A DNA stretch of 62,950 nt, from NCBI RefSeq assembly GCF_014236655.1, contig NZ_JACMYG010000034.1, positions 1-62,950 of the forward strand, written 5' to 3'. Below the pieces are notes generated by a model that did no database searches, was not told the origin of the DNA, and saw only the letters and a program-made list of their open reading frames with translations. Of this stretch, positions 1 through 7,615 are shown in pieces. This stretch comes from Pseudomonas kielensis (GTDB lineage Bacteria > Pseudomonadota > Gammaproteobacteria > Pseudomonadales > Pseudomonadaceae). Both the position numbers and the translations under genes were made by a program. The number at the start of each line of letters is the position of its first letter. The first letter of the stretch is position 1.

Positions 1-852
1 GGGCGGCTCTTTCTTTTTGTGTCGGCGCAAACTTATATCACGCCGACAATGTTGGCGATACTTGCGCTTTCAACCTTTCAGCTTCTTTACGGCCTTGTCG
101 CAATATGCGCGTTGGAGGTCGTATTTTTGCAAAATCTGTGCATTCGGACTGACAACTTCAGCGCTGTTTTACAAGGCGTGTGCGTCAGAAAAAGTGTCCT
201 TGTCTTGCACTTGAATCTCCGTGGGCTTCCGTGCCGCTATTCTTATAGGTCTAAAGGGTTCCACTTCCAGCGGGTGCCTTATAGACGATGTGGGAATGAA
301 TGCAACAAGCGTGCACAAATCGGCTTTTTACCTGCGTTTTTTTATGAAACGCCCGTTTCAACTCACCAAACCGAATAAATACGGGGCTTTCGAGACCGTT
401 TTGTTTGGACTTGACTCCGTAGCTCTTCTGGTGTTGCACCATGCCTGTGCATGGGTGAACGTGAAAAATGTTACCGGTTCACCCTTTGGGGTGTGTAAAC
501 GGCGGATGCTCGGAGAAATCAGCTTAGACGTGGATTGATTTTTTGCTGGATTTTTTTCATCTTTTACATGGACGTCACACTTTTGCCGAGGGCGGCGCGG
601 GTCCTGGAGGGGTGTTCGCTTTTGGGCTGGCGGGGCGACGGTTCCTTCATGGTGCGCGGGGATGGCAAATGTCCTGTGTTGGGGCGTTTGCCGGTTAGAG
701 CGCGGTAGGGTGTCGGGTTTTTGCGTGCAGGGAGCTGATTTTTCGCCGTGAACCGCATCGGGTTCGCGGGTATGCTGCTCATGTATGGCCGGCGCATTAG
801 CCTTGAAGGCTGGCGCCAGGCTTCAATCATCGACTATGCAGGAGTGCCCGCG
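1..852. other. Long region without a supported gene
   Basis: No open frame here has a convincing ribosome binding site plus Pseudomonas-like coding character. The short frames at 19-378 and 221-538 overlap in different registers and give composition-like peptides rich in Cys, Phe and Ser with no family resemblance that I recognise. The first ~570 bases are clearly richer in A+T than the genes that follow. The region probably holds the promoter of the HIT gene at 853 and the tail of whatever lies to the left. A small noncoding RNA cannot be excluded. Confidence 0.5.
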
Positions 853-1278
853 GTGTTTGCTTTGGATTCACGACTTGAACAAGACACCCTGACCATTGGG
901 GATTTCCCGCTCAGCCGCTTGCTGTTGTCCAATGACTCGAATTATCCCTGGTTCATCCTGGTTCCGCGGCGTGCGGATATCAGTGAGTTGTTTCAGTTAG
1001 AGGCGGCCGATCAACAGCAGTTGTGGCGGGAAACAACGCTGTTGGCCGAGACACTCAAGGATTCGTTCGACGCCGACAAGTTGAATGTGGCGACCCTGGG
1101 TAATGTGGTCAGCCAGTTGCACATGCACGTCATCGTGCGCAAACGTGAGGATGCCGCCTGGCCGGCACCGGTCTGGGGCAAGCACCCGGCACGTCCCTAT
1201 ACCGCCGAACAAGTGGCGGCGATTCGTGAGCGCCTGCGTCTGGTGTTGAGCGATGGTTTCACTTTTCTGGAGGGTTGA
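853..1278 (+). CDS. HIT family protein (nucleotide-binding hydrolase/transferase)
   Basis: This encodes 141 residues of the histidine-triad superfamily, small nucleotide-binding proteins that cleave or transfer nucleoside monophosphates; the real substrate is unknown. The signature reads Q-L-H-M-H-V-I at about residues 88-94, so the first histidine of the usual H-x-H-x-H triad is a glutamine while the two that matter most (His90, His92) are kept. The GTG at 853 is preferred over upstream in-frame starts because an AGGAG lies 9-13 bases before it and the family N-terminus (VFALDSRLEQDTL) begins there. slyX follows after three bases, so the two are probably cotranscribed. Family assignment is firm; function is inferred only at class level. 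Confidence 0.88.
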   Translation: MFALDSRLEQDTLTIGDFPLSRLLLSNDSNYPWFILVPRRADISELFQLEAADQQQLWRETTLLAETLKDSFDADKLNVATLGNVVSQLHMHVIVRKREDAAWPAPVWGKHPARPYTAEQVAAIRERLRLVLSDGFTFLEG

Positions 1279-1281
1279 GCC

Positions 1282-1488
1282 ATGAGCCTGGAAGAGCGCG
1301 TTATGGACCTGGAAAGTCGCCTGGCGTTTCAGGATGACGCCATCGAGGCGATGAATGATGTGCTGGTCACTCAGCAGCGGGTCGTCGAGCGACTGCAGTT
1401 GCAGATGGCAGCGCTGCTCAAGCGTCAGGAAGAAATGGGCGGCCAGTTCGAGGCGTTCGAAGAGGAAGCGCCGCCACCGCACTATTGA
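1282..1488 (+). CDS. slyX: SlyX family protein
   Basis: A 68-residue acidic protein that is almost entirely a predicted coiled coil (heptad-like leucines and valines over residues 3-50), ending in a Pro-Pro-Pro-His-Tyr tail typical of SlyX. Its molecular role is not established in any organism; in E. coli the gene sits next to slyD. It starts three bases after the HIT gene, and a strong hairpin terminator follows, so HIT-slyX looks like a two-gene unit. The length matches the family (about 70 residues). Confidence 0.9.
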   Translation: MSLEERVMDLESRLAFQDDAIEAMNDVLVTQQRVVERLQLQMAALLKRQEEMGGQFEAFEEEAPPPHY

Positions 1489-1520
1489 GTGTCAATGGCG
1501 ACTGCCCATCGGCAGGCAAT

Positions 1521-1563
1521 AAAAAAACCGCGAAGCAGCCTGGCTGCATCGCGGTTTTTTTTC
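1521..1563. terminator. Bidirectional intrinsic terminator
   Basis: An A-run, the stem AACCGCGA with inner GCAGCC/GGCTGC pairing, then TCGCGGTT followed by a T-run. The A-run on one side and T-run on the other let it end both slyX (plus) and the convergent cold-shock membrane gene (minus, ending at 1585). Confidence 0.88.
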
Positions 1564-1584
1564 GAGCGGGTAACGAGGTCGGGA

Positions 1585-2190
1585 TCAGCGACGCGGCAGG
1601 GCCGCGATCACGTCTTCCGCTTGCAGGCCTTTATCCCGGTTCATCACCGAGAACTCCACGCGCTGGCCTTCGACCAGAACGCGGTGACCCTCGCCACGAA
1701 TGGCGCGAAAGTGCACAAAAATATCATCTCCGGAGTCACGGGAAATGAAACCGAAACCCTTGGAGGTGTTGAACCACTTCACGGTGCCGGTATCCCGGTT
1801 GGTCATGTCGTAGTTTTGATGAGTCGCGGCAGCGGGTGAGGACTTGTAGAAGCTGATGGCCAGGTGCAGCAGGACTGCGACCAACGCAACGATGAGGCTG
1901 AACAGCACTGCGGGGTGACCGCCGATTTCCGGCATCGGTGCCAGCAGTGTCAGGGTTTGCAGGACAACGGCAAGCACCAGCAAGGCGCTGACCAGGTTTT
2001 GCAGTTGATGGCGAGGACCTTTGTTCCAGTAAGGGATCACCGGAGCGAGGGTCAGGTTGAGCAGACCGAAGAACGCCAGGTACAACGCGTCAGGTTGTTG
2101 CAGGTAAGGTATGGCTTCGGTTCGCAAGCTAGGGATGAAGGACAACAGCAAAGCTGCTGCGCCCGTTAGCAGGTGGACGATTTTCAACAT
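1585..2190 (-). CDS. Membrane protein with C-terminal cold-shock domain
   Basis: The 201-residue product has two parts. Residues 1-120 contain about four hydrophobic segments (near 5-22, 36-55, 68-88 and 93-115). Residues 130-200 form a cold-shock domain with the RNP1-like stretch KGFGFI and the RNP2-like stretch DIFVHF, starting at GTVKWFN. Cold-shock domains bind single-stranded nucleic acid, so this looks like a membrane-tethered RNA- or ssDNA-binding protein. Proteins of this architecture are common in Pseudomonas and often annotated simply as cold-shock protein, but their role is unknown to me. The ATG at 2190 has only a weak GTGAG upstream. It converges on slyX across a shared terminator. 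Confidence 0.88.
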   Translation of the reverse strand: MLKIVHLLTGAAALLLSFIPSLRTEAIPYLQQPDALYLAFFGLLNLTLAPVIPYWNKGPRHQLQNLVSALLVLAVVLQTLTLLAPMPEIGGHPAVLFSLIVALVAVLLHLAISFYKSSPAAATHQNYDMTNRDTGTVKWFNTSKGFGFISRDSGDDIFVHFRAIRGEGHRVLVEGQRVEFSVMNRDKGLQAEDVIAALPRR

Positions 2191-2570
2191 TTTAATTGAC
2201 TCACGTTAAGACGGATCGCAAGGAAGAGCTGATTGAGTACGGTTCGCTTCTGAACAATGGGAGGCGTTGGACACGTACCCGGTATCAGCCTATGCACGGC
2301 ACGCGGGGAAATAGCGGCAGTGACACGGCGTCTATTTAACAGCAAAGACCGTACCTTCTCAAATCAGCGCAGAGGGCGCGTGCGCCGGGGTGGTCGGCGA
2401 TTTGCGTCGGGGCATCGGGGGGGGGTGGCCGAAGGCTTGTTTTAGAGGCTTCAGCCCCTATTGGCGGGCGCCGATCGGCCAGCAAAGAAGCAACCGGCAC
2501 AGAGCCGGGACTCTTGCTACAGTGAGGGCGCACCTGTGCAATGGACTTCATCACTGACAAGGGGAACAGC
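2191..2570. other. Intergenic region between divergent genes
   Basis: This 380-base gap separates the minus-strand cold-shock membrane gene from the plus-strand dps-like gene and must hold both promoters. I see G-runs (around 2415-2426) and a GC-rich middle but no confident promoter hexamers, operator or gene. Confidence 0.5.
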
Positions 2571-3044
2571 ATGGCAATTGATATCGGTATCAGCGAGGCG
2601 GATCGCAAGTCCATCGTCGATGGGCTTTCGCGGTTGCTCTCGGACACGTATGTGCTCTATCTGAAAACCCATAACTTCCACTGGAATGTCACCGGTCCCA
2701 TGTTTCGGACCCTGCACTTGATGTTCGAAGAGCAGTACACCGAGTTGGCCCTGGCGGTGGATCTGATTGCCGAGCGTATTCGTGCATTGGGTTTTCCGGC
2801 CCCAGGCGCCTATTCAATTTACGCACGACTTTCTTCCATTAAAGAAGAGGAGGGGGTACCCAGTGCCGAAGCGATGATCCAGCAACTTGTCCAGGGGCAG
2901 GAAGCGGTCACCCGTACCGCGCGCGGGATATTTCCCCTGCTGGAAAAAGTCAGCGATGAACCCACCGCGGACCTGCTGACGCAGCGCATGCAAGTCCATG
3001 AGAAAACCGCCTGGATGCTGCGTTCGCTGCTGGACGGCCAGTAA
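2571..3044 (+). CDS. Dps-like DNA-protection / ferritin-fold protein
   Basis: The 157-residue product belongs to the Dps family of dodecameric ferritin-fold proteins that oxidise and store iron and, in many members, coat DNA under starvation or peroxide stress. The ferroxidase signature is present at about residues 35-72: K-T-H-N-F-H-W-N-V, then an acidic helix containing HLMFEEQY and D-L-I-A-E-R. The second ATG (2571) is chosen over the one at 2541 because AAGGGGA lies about 6-12 bases upstream and the protein then begins MAIDIGIS, like other members. It corresponds by context and sequence to the P. aeruginosa gene next to aspS (PA0962). DNA binding is not demonstrated by the sequence, since the N-terminus has few basic residues. 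Confidence 0.9.
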   Translation: MAIDIGISEADRKSIVDGLSRLLSDTYVLYLKTHNFHWNVTGPMFRTLHLMFEEQYTELALAVDLIAERIRALGFPAPGAYSIYARLSSIKEEEGVPSAEAMIQQLVQGQEAVTRTARGIFPLLEKVSDEPTADLLTQRMQVHEKTAWMLRSLLDGQ

Positions 3045-3060
3045 TTCTGAGCTGATTGAT

Positions 3061-3080
3061 GGCGCCGGTCTGCCGGCGCC
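3061..3080. terminator. Perfect hairpin after dps-like gene
   Basis: An 8-bp perfect stem (GGCGCCGG/CCGGCGCC) with a TCTG loop, 17 bases after the dps-like stop. There is no T-run after it, so it may stabilise the 3' end or act as a weak terminator. Confidence 0.5.
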
Positions 3081-3245
3081 ATCCGCGCGAGTTGTCGCGT
3101 CCGGGTTCGGGAAAGGTCTCGGGCACTGATGGCGCTTTTCCGTGCCTCTTGCGGGACTCTTCCTGCGCCATCTTTCCGTTTCGCTGTTGCATGTAGGAGA
3201 GTGCTAATAGTCTTGTTGTTGCTGTCGGCTTGTCCTACGTCTGCG

Positions 3246-3311
3246 GTTATAAAAGCATCTGGAAATATGTATCTGCTTACGTTTTTATAACGACATGGAA
3301 CGTTGTTATAA
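3246..3311. promoter_or_regulatory. Alternating GTTATAA repeats, candidate operator of the RHH gene
   Basis: Three copies of GTTATAA sit in alternating orientation: forward at 3246-3252, reverse (TTATAAC) at 3285-3291 and forward at 3305-3311. The last two form a near-perfect dyad, TTATAACGAC-N7-GTTGTTATAA (3285-3311), which ends 12 bases before the AAGGAG of the ribbon-helix-helix gene. The first two form a second dyad with a longer spacer. Autoregulation by the downstream DNA-binding protein is an inference. Confidence 0.5.
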
Positions 3312-3338
3312 ATGGAATGGCAAAGGAGTGTCAGACAT

Positions 3339-3674
3339 ATGGTTAGAATTTTAGCGACAGGAGCCGATGAAGTTTCCAGGCCTCAGGATATAAAGATCGA
3401 TCCCTTCGTACGTGAGTTTGACATGGGCCTGGCACAGCCTTTGGCCAGGTCGGTCCGCTTGAATGGGTTTGCCACCTGCCTGCGGCTGGAACAGGTGTAC
3501 TGGAATATCCTGGCCAGTATTGCCAGGAATAATTGCTGTTCGGTCAACGCCTTGCTGTCCCGGGTTGATCGCGAGGTGCACCTGCGCCATGGCGGGGTGA
3601 AGAACTTCAGTGGCCTGGTCCGGGTGATGTGTGTCGTGCACAGCTTGGACCAGGGCGCCGTGGGCATGGAATGA
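3339..3674 (+). CDS. Ribbon-helix-helix domain protein, putative DNA-binding regulator
   Basis: A 111-residue protein whose residues 38-100 match the RHH_4-type ribbon-helix-helix family: a short beta strand (S-V-R-L-N-G), then L-R-L-E-Q-V-Y-W-N-I-L, S-V-N-A-L-L and a conserved tail around FSGLVRV. RHH proteins bind DNA as dimers through the beta strand and often repress their own genes. The ATG at 3339 is preferred to 3312 because AAGGAG lies at 3323-3328. The gene stands alone between dps and the fmdB-aspS group, with alternating GTTATAA repeats upstream. No toxin partner is visible, so it is not an obvious antitoxin. Targets are unknown. Confidence 0.82.
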   Translation: MVRILATGADEVSRPQDIKIDPFVREFDMGLAQPLARSVRLNGFATCLRLEQVYWNILASIARNNCCSVNALLSRVDREVHLRHGGVKNFSGLVRVMCVVHSLDQGAVGME

Positions 3675-3742
3675 CGTCGAGGGGCCGGGGCAGTGCGGCC
3701 GGTACGCCCAAGTGCCGGTCGCCATCGGCCCCGGATGCGGCC

Positions 3743-3768
3743 CCTGTGCAGCGTTACGGCTGCACAGG
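3743..3768. terminator. Perfect 10-bp hairpin after RHH gene
   Basis: CCTGTGCAGC-GTTACG-GCTGCACAGG is a perfect 10-bp stem, 69 bases after the RHH stop. It lacks a clear T-run, so a termination role is probable but unproven. Confidence 0.5.
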
Positions 3769-3850
3769 CTCGATTTAATCGATATAATCCCGCTCTTTGC
3801 CGCCAAACCCATTGTTTGCGCGGGATGAACCTGATCGCCGAGACAACCCC

Positions 3851-4072
3851 ATGCCGATGTACGACTATCAATGTGCTTCCTGTGGTCATCAGTTGGAAGC
3901 CATTCAGAAGATCAGCGCAGCACCGTTGGTCGACTGCCCTGCCTGCCAGGCGCCCGAACTGAAAAAAATGTTGTCGATGCCGGGCTTCCGCCTGAGTGGT
4001 ACCGGATGGTACGAAACCGACTTCAAGACCGGTTCGAAGAAGAATCTGGCCGGTGGCGACAAAGCTGACTGA
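3851..4072 (+). CDS. FmdB family zinc-ribbon protein
   Basis: The 73-residue product begins MPMYDYQC and carries two CxxC knuckles (C-A-S-C near residue 8 and C-P-A-C near residue 34), the single zinc ribbon that defines the FmdB/CxxC_CXXC_SSSS regulatory family. The start is set by this conserved N-terminus; the ribosome binding site is weak (GAGACA). It lies just before aspS, as in other pseudomonads. The biological role is unknown; the name comes from a formamidase cluster in Methylophilus. A C-terminal glycine/lysine-rich tail follows residue 60. Confidence 0.88.
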   Translation: MPMYDYQCASCGHQLEAIQKISAAPLVDCPACQAPELKKMLSMPGFRLSGTGWYETDFKTGSKKNLAGGDKAD

Positions 4073-4179
4073 GTTGAACGACACACCGAGCTCTTGCATT
4101 ATCTGGCACTTCATTCAAGTGCGGCGGTGCAGCAAGACCTCCCATCGAATTTCGAATTACGAGAAGTGAAACCACTACC

Positions 4180-5955
4180 ATGATGCGCAGCCATTATTGC
4201 GGCCAACTGAACGAAAGCCTGGAAGGTCAGGAAATTACCCTTTGCGGATGGGTCCATCGTCGTCGTGACCACGGCGGGGTGATTTTCCTCGATATCCGTG
4301 ATCGTGATGGTCTGGCCCAGGTGGTGTTCGACCCGGATCGTGCTGAAACCTTCGCCGCCGCCGACCGCGTGCGCAGCGAATATGTGGTCAAGGTCACCGG
4401 CAAGGTGCGCCTGCGTCCGGCCGGTGCCGGCAACGCCAACATGGCCTCGGGCATGATCGAAGTCCTGGGTTACGAACTGGAAGTGCTGAACGAAGCGGAA
4501 ACCCCGCCGTTCCCACTCAACGAGTTCTCCGACGTCGGCGAAGAAACCCGCCTGCGCTATCGCTTCATCGACCTGCGTCGCCCGGAAATGCTCGAGAAGC
4601 TGCGCCTGCGTTCGCGCATGACCACCAGCATCCGTCGTTACCTGGACGAGAACGGCTTCCTCGACGTCGAGACGCCGATCCTTACCCGTGCCACGCCAGA
4701 AGGCGCCCGTGACTACCTGGTACCAAGCCGTACTCACGCCGGCAGCTTCTTTGCCTTGCCGCAATCGCCTCAGCTGTTCAAGCAACTGCTGATGGTCGCT
4801 GGCTTCGATCGCTACTACCAGATCGCCAAGTGCTTCCGCGACGAAGACCTGCGTGCCGACCGCCAACCGGAATTCACCCAGATCGACATCGAAACCAGCT
4901 TCCTTGATGAAAAAGACATCATGGGCCTGACCGAAGGCATGATCCGCAACCTGTTCAAGGAAGTGCTGGGTCTGGAATTCGGCGATTTCCCGCACATGAC
5001 CTGGGACGAGGCCATGCGTCGTTACGGTTCCGACAAGCCGGACCTGCGTAACCCGCTGGAACTGGTTGACGTTGCCGACCAGCTCAAAGACGTTGAATTC
5101 AAGGTGTTCAGCGGCCCGGCCAACGACCCGAAATGCCGTATCGCGGCACTGCGCGTTCCAGGCGGGGCGAGCATGCCGCGCAAGCAGATCGACGATTACA
5201 CCAAGTTCGTCGGCATCTACGGTGCCAAGGGCCTGGCCTACATCAAGGTCAACGAGCGCGCTGCCGGGGTTGACGGTCTGCAATCGCCGATCGTGAAGAA
5301 CATTCCGCAAGACAACCTGAACGTGATCCTCGACCGCGTTGGCGCAGTCGATGGCGACATCGTGTTCTTCGGTGCCGACAAAGCCAAGATCGTCAGCGAA
5401 GCCTTGGGCGCACTGCGGATCAAGCTCGGTCACGACCTGAACCTGCTGACGTGCGAGTGGGCCCCGATGTGGGTGGTCGACTTCCCGATGTTCGAAGAGA
5501 ACGACGACGGCAGCTTCACTGCTCTGCACCACCCGTTCACCGCGCCGAAGTGCACGCCGCAAGAGCTGGAAGCCAACCCGGCGACCGCCCTGTCGCGCGC
5601 CTACGACATGGTGCTCAACGGCACTGAGCTGGGTGGCGGTTCGATCCGTATCCACCGCAAGGAAATGCAGCAATCGGTATTCCGCCTGCTGGGTATCAGC
5701 GAAGCGGAACAGGAAGAGAAATTCGGCTTCCTGCTCGACGCCCTGAAGTACGGTGCACCGCCCCACGGCGGCCTGGCCTTCGGCCTGGACCGTCTGGTGA
5801 TGCTGATGACCGGCGCCCAGTCGATCCGTGAAGTGATCGCGTTCCCGAAAACCCAGAGCGCGGCATGCGTGATGACCCAGGCCCCAGGCCTGGTGGATGC
5901 CAAGGCTCTGCGCGAGCTGCACATCCGTTTGCGCGAACAGCCAAAGGCTGAGTAA
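4180..5955 (+). CDS. aspS: Aspartyl-tRNA synthetase (probably non-discriminating)
   Basis: A full-length 591-residue class IIb synthetase that charges tRNA-Asp. An OB-fold anticodon-binding domain (residues 1-110) is followed by the catalytic core, with motif 2 around F-R-D-E-D-L-R and motif 3 G-L-A-F-G-L-D-R near residue 535. A bacterial GAD insertion lies at about 300-420. In the P. aeruginosa enzyme, His31 and Gly82 are linked to relaxed recognition of tRNA-Asn; here residue 31 is His and residue 82 is Gly. That suggests it also makes Asp-tRNA-Asn for GatCAB amidation. Two ATG codons are adjacent at 4180; a weak GAGAAGTGA precedes them. It probably starts a unit continuing toward pmpR. Confidence 0.97.
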   Translation: MMRSHYCGQLNESLEGQEITLCGWVHRRRDHGGVIFLDIRDRDGLAQVVFDPDRAETFAAADRVRSEYVVKVTGKVRLRPAGAGNANMASGMIEVLGYELEVLNEAETPPFPLNEFSDVGEETRLRYRFIDLRRPEMLEKLRLRSRMTTSIRRYLDENGFLDVETPILTRATPEGARDYLVPSRTHAGSFFALPQSPQLFKQLLMVAGFDRYYQIAKCFRDEDLRADRQPEFTQIDIETSFLDEKDIMGLTEGMIRNLFKEVLGLEFGDFPHMTWDEAMRRYGSDKPDLRNPLELVDVADQLKDVEFKVFSGPANDPKCRIAALRVPGGASMPRKQIDDYTKFVGIYGAKGLAYIKVNERAAGVDGLQSPIVKNIPQDNLNVILDRVGAVDGDIVFFGADKAKIVSEALGALRIKLGHDLNLLTCEWAPMWVVDFPMFEENDDGSFTALHHPFTAPKCTPQELEANPATALSRAYDMVLNGTELGGGSIRIHRKEMQQSVFRLLGISEAEQEEKFGFLLDALKYGAPPHGGLAFGLDRLVMLMTGAQSIREVIAFPKTQSAACVMTQAPGLVDAKALRELHIRLREQPKAE

Positions 5956-5965
5956 GGCTGGCCAC

Positions 5966-5991
5966 CCTGGCGTATCTGTGGATACGCCAGG
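5966..5991. terminator. Hairpin after aspS
   Basis: CCTGGCGTATC-TGTG-GATACGCCAGG forms a perfect 11-bp stem, 11 bases after the aspS stop. There is no T-run, so it could attenuate transcription into pmpR or protect the aspS mRNA end. Confidence 0.5.
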
Positions 5992-6068
5992 GGTCAGATC
6001 CAGCGTGTATTGCCCGCTCGCCTTCCAGGGTGTGCGGGCATTGTTTTAAAGAGAATTCGGAGCGAGTT

Positions 6069-6815
6069 ATGGCGGGTCATTCCAAGTGGGCGAACATCAA
6101 GCACCGCAAAGAACGTCAGGATGCCAAGAAAGGCAAGATTTTCACCAAGTGGATTCGTGAGCTGACAGTTGCGGCCCGTCAGGGCGGCGGCGATCCCGGC
6201 TCCAACCCGCGGTTGCGCCTGGCGCTGGACAAGGCCCTGGGTGCGAACATGAGCCGCGACATCATCGATCGCGCGGTGGCCCGTGGGGCTGGCGCTGCCG
6301 ACACCGATGACATGGTCGAGCTGAGCTACGAAGGTTATGGCCCGGGTGGCGTGGCGGTGATGGTCGAGTGCATGACCGATAACCGCAACCGCACGGCGGC
6401 GGCGGTTCGACATGCCTTCAGCAAGTGCGGCGGCAACCTGGGCACGGATGGCTCGGTGGCCTACCTGTTCGAGCGCAAGGGGCAGATCTCCTTTGCCCCG
6501 GGTATCGACGAAGACGCCTTGATGGAAGCGGCGATGGAGGCTGATGCCGACGACGTGGTGACCAACGAAGACGGTTCGATCGACGTATTCACCTCGTTCG
6601 CCGGTTTTTATGCCGTGCGCAACGCCCTGGAAGCGGCAGGCTTCAAGGCTGATGACGCGGAAATCGTGATGCTGCCCACCACCAGTGCCGAACTGGACCT
6701 GGAAGGCGCCGAGAAGGTGCTCAAGCTGATCGATATGCTCGAAGACCTGGATGACGTGCAGAACGTCTATTCCAACGCCGATATCCCTGAGTCGGTAGCT
6801 GCACAGCTCGGTTAA
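6069..6815 (+). CDS. pmpR: YebC/PmpR family regulatory protein
   Basis: The 248-residue protein begins MAGHSKWANIKHRK, the near-invariant N-terminus of the YebC/TACO1 family, which fixes the start at 6069 rather than an earlier in-frame GTG/ATG; CGGAG precedes it. The P. aeruginosa member PmpR represses the pqsR quorum-sensing gene, while other family members act on the ribosome, relieving stalling at difficult peptide motifs. Both roles are literature knowledge for relatives. Its position just before ruvCAB is conserved in many bacteria. A REPIN separates it from ruvC. The acidic C-terminal half (residues 150-248) is typical. Confidence 0.94.
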   Translation: MAGHSKWANIKHRKERQDAKKGKIFTKWIRELTVAARQGGGDPGSNPRLRLALDKALGANMSRDIIDRAVARGAGAADTDDMVELSYEGYGPGGVAVMVECMTDNRNRTAAAVRHAFSKCGGNLGTDGSVAYLFERKGQISFAPGIDEDALMEAAMEADADDVVTNEDGSIDVFTSFAGFYAVRNALEAAGFKADDAEIVMLPTTSAELDLEGAEKVLKLIDMLEDLDDVQNVYSNADIPESVAAQLG

Positions 6816-6833
6816 AGGCGACTAGGATCTACT

Positions 6834-6921
6834 GTGGGAGCGAGCCTGCTCGCGAATGCGGACTTTCGGGCAACATCGTTGCTCAATAGGAGACCGCTTT
6901 CGCGAGCAGGCTCGCTCCCAC
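6834..6921. repeat. REPIN (paired inverted REP sequences)
   Basis: Two REP palindromes in inverted orientation: GTGGGAGCGAGCCTGCTCGCGA on the left arm (in two parts here, core at 6834-6855) and the matching TCGCGAGCAGGCTCGCTCCCAC arm ending at 6921, with about 45 unrelated bases between. It sits between pmpR and ruvC. Confidence 0.85.
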
Positions 6922-6972
6922 ATTTGTTTATTCGGATCATCGAATATCGTGCTTTTTTGACCCGCAGGCGTT

Positions 6973-7497
6973 ATGACTTTAATTCTTGGTATCGACCCCG
7001 GTTCACGCATTACCGGTTATGGCGTGGTACGCGATACCGGTCGTGGCTGCGTGTATGTGGCGTCGGGTTGTATTCGCACCGGCAGCGGTGAGCTACATGA
7101 ACGGTTGCAAATTGTTTATCGCGGCGTGCGTGAGGTGATCCAGACCTACGGCCCGGTGACCATGGGCATCGAGAAGGTGTTCATGGCCCGCAATGCCGAC
7201 TCCGCGCTCAAGCTCGGCCAGGCCCGTGGTGCGGCGATTGTCGCGGGGGCCGAAGAGAGCCTGGAGATTGCCGAATACACCGCTACCCAGGTCAAGCAGG
7301 CGGTCACCGGTACCGGCGCGGCCAACAAGGAGCAGGTGCAGATGATGGTCATGCACATGCTCAAGCTCACGAGCAAGCCGCAAATCGATGCTTCCGATGC
7401 CCTGGCGATTGCCATTTGCCATGCCCATACCCGCTCCAGCCTGTTGCCCCATGGCCTGGGGACGGCGCGCAGTCGTGGCGGTCGCCTGCGCCTGTGA
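6973..7497 (+). CDS. ruvC: Holliday junction resolvase RuvC
   Basis: The 174-residue endonuclease cuts four-way DNA junctions symmetrically after RuvAB branch migration, resolving recombination intermediates. Catalytic acidic residues are in place: Asp8 in L-G-I-D-P-G-S, Glu67 region in M-G-I-E-K-V-F, and the C-terminal D-A-S-D-A-L-A-I-A motif with two Asp at about 140-143. The ATG at 6973 is preceded by GCAGGCG. It is the first gene of ruvC-ruvA-ruvB, 118 bases upstream of ruvA. Length is normal for the family. Confidence 0.97.
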   Translation: MTLILGIDPGSRITGYGVVRDTGRGCVYVASGCIRTGSGELHERLQIVYRGVREVIQTYGPVTMGIEKVFMARNADSALKLGQARGAAIVAGAEESLEIAEYTATQVKQAVTGTGAANKEQVQMMVMHMLKLTSKPQIDASDALAIAICHAHTRSSLLPHGLGTARSRGGRLRL

Positions 7498-7615
7498 TCT
7501 GATAGCATCCACCGACTGGTTTTTTTGGTTGAGCGTTTTGCGCCTGTACTGTCGGCAGCTTCGCTCACTTTGCTCTTCGAACGCCTGATCTGGCTAACGC
7601 TTAAGGATTTGAAAC

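Noticed and set aside
3339..3674. RHH protein as the antitoxin of a toxin-antitoxin pair.
   Set aside because: No small toxin-like gene overlaps or follows; the next genes are fmdB-type and aspS.
4111..5922. 603-residue minus-strand frame across aspS.
   Set aside because: It is an antisense shadow of a highly biased high-G+C gene, without family resemblance or start signals.
6834..6921. REPINs as CRISPR repeats or rho-independent terminators.
   Set aside because: Each locus has just two inverted arms without regular spacers, and T-runs are absent; Pseudomonas REPIN structure explains them.
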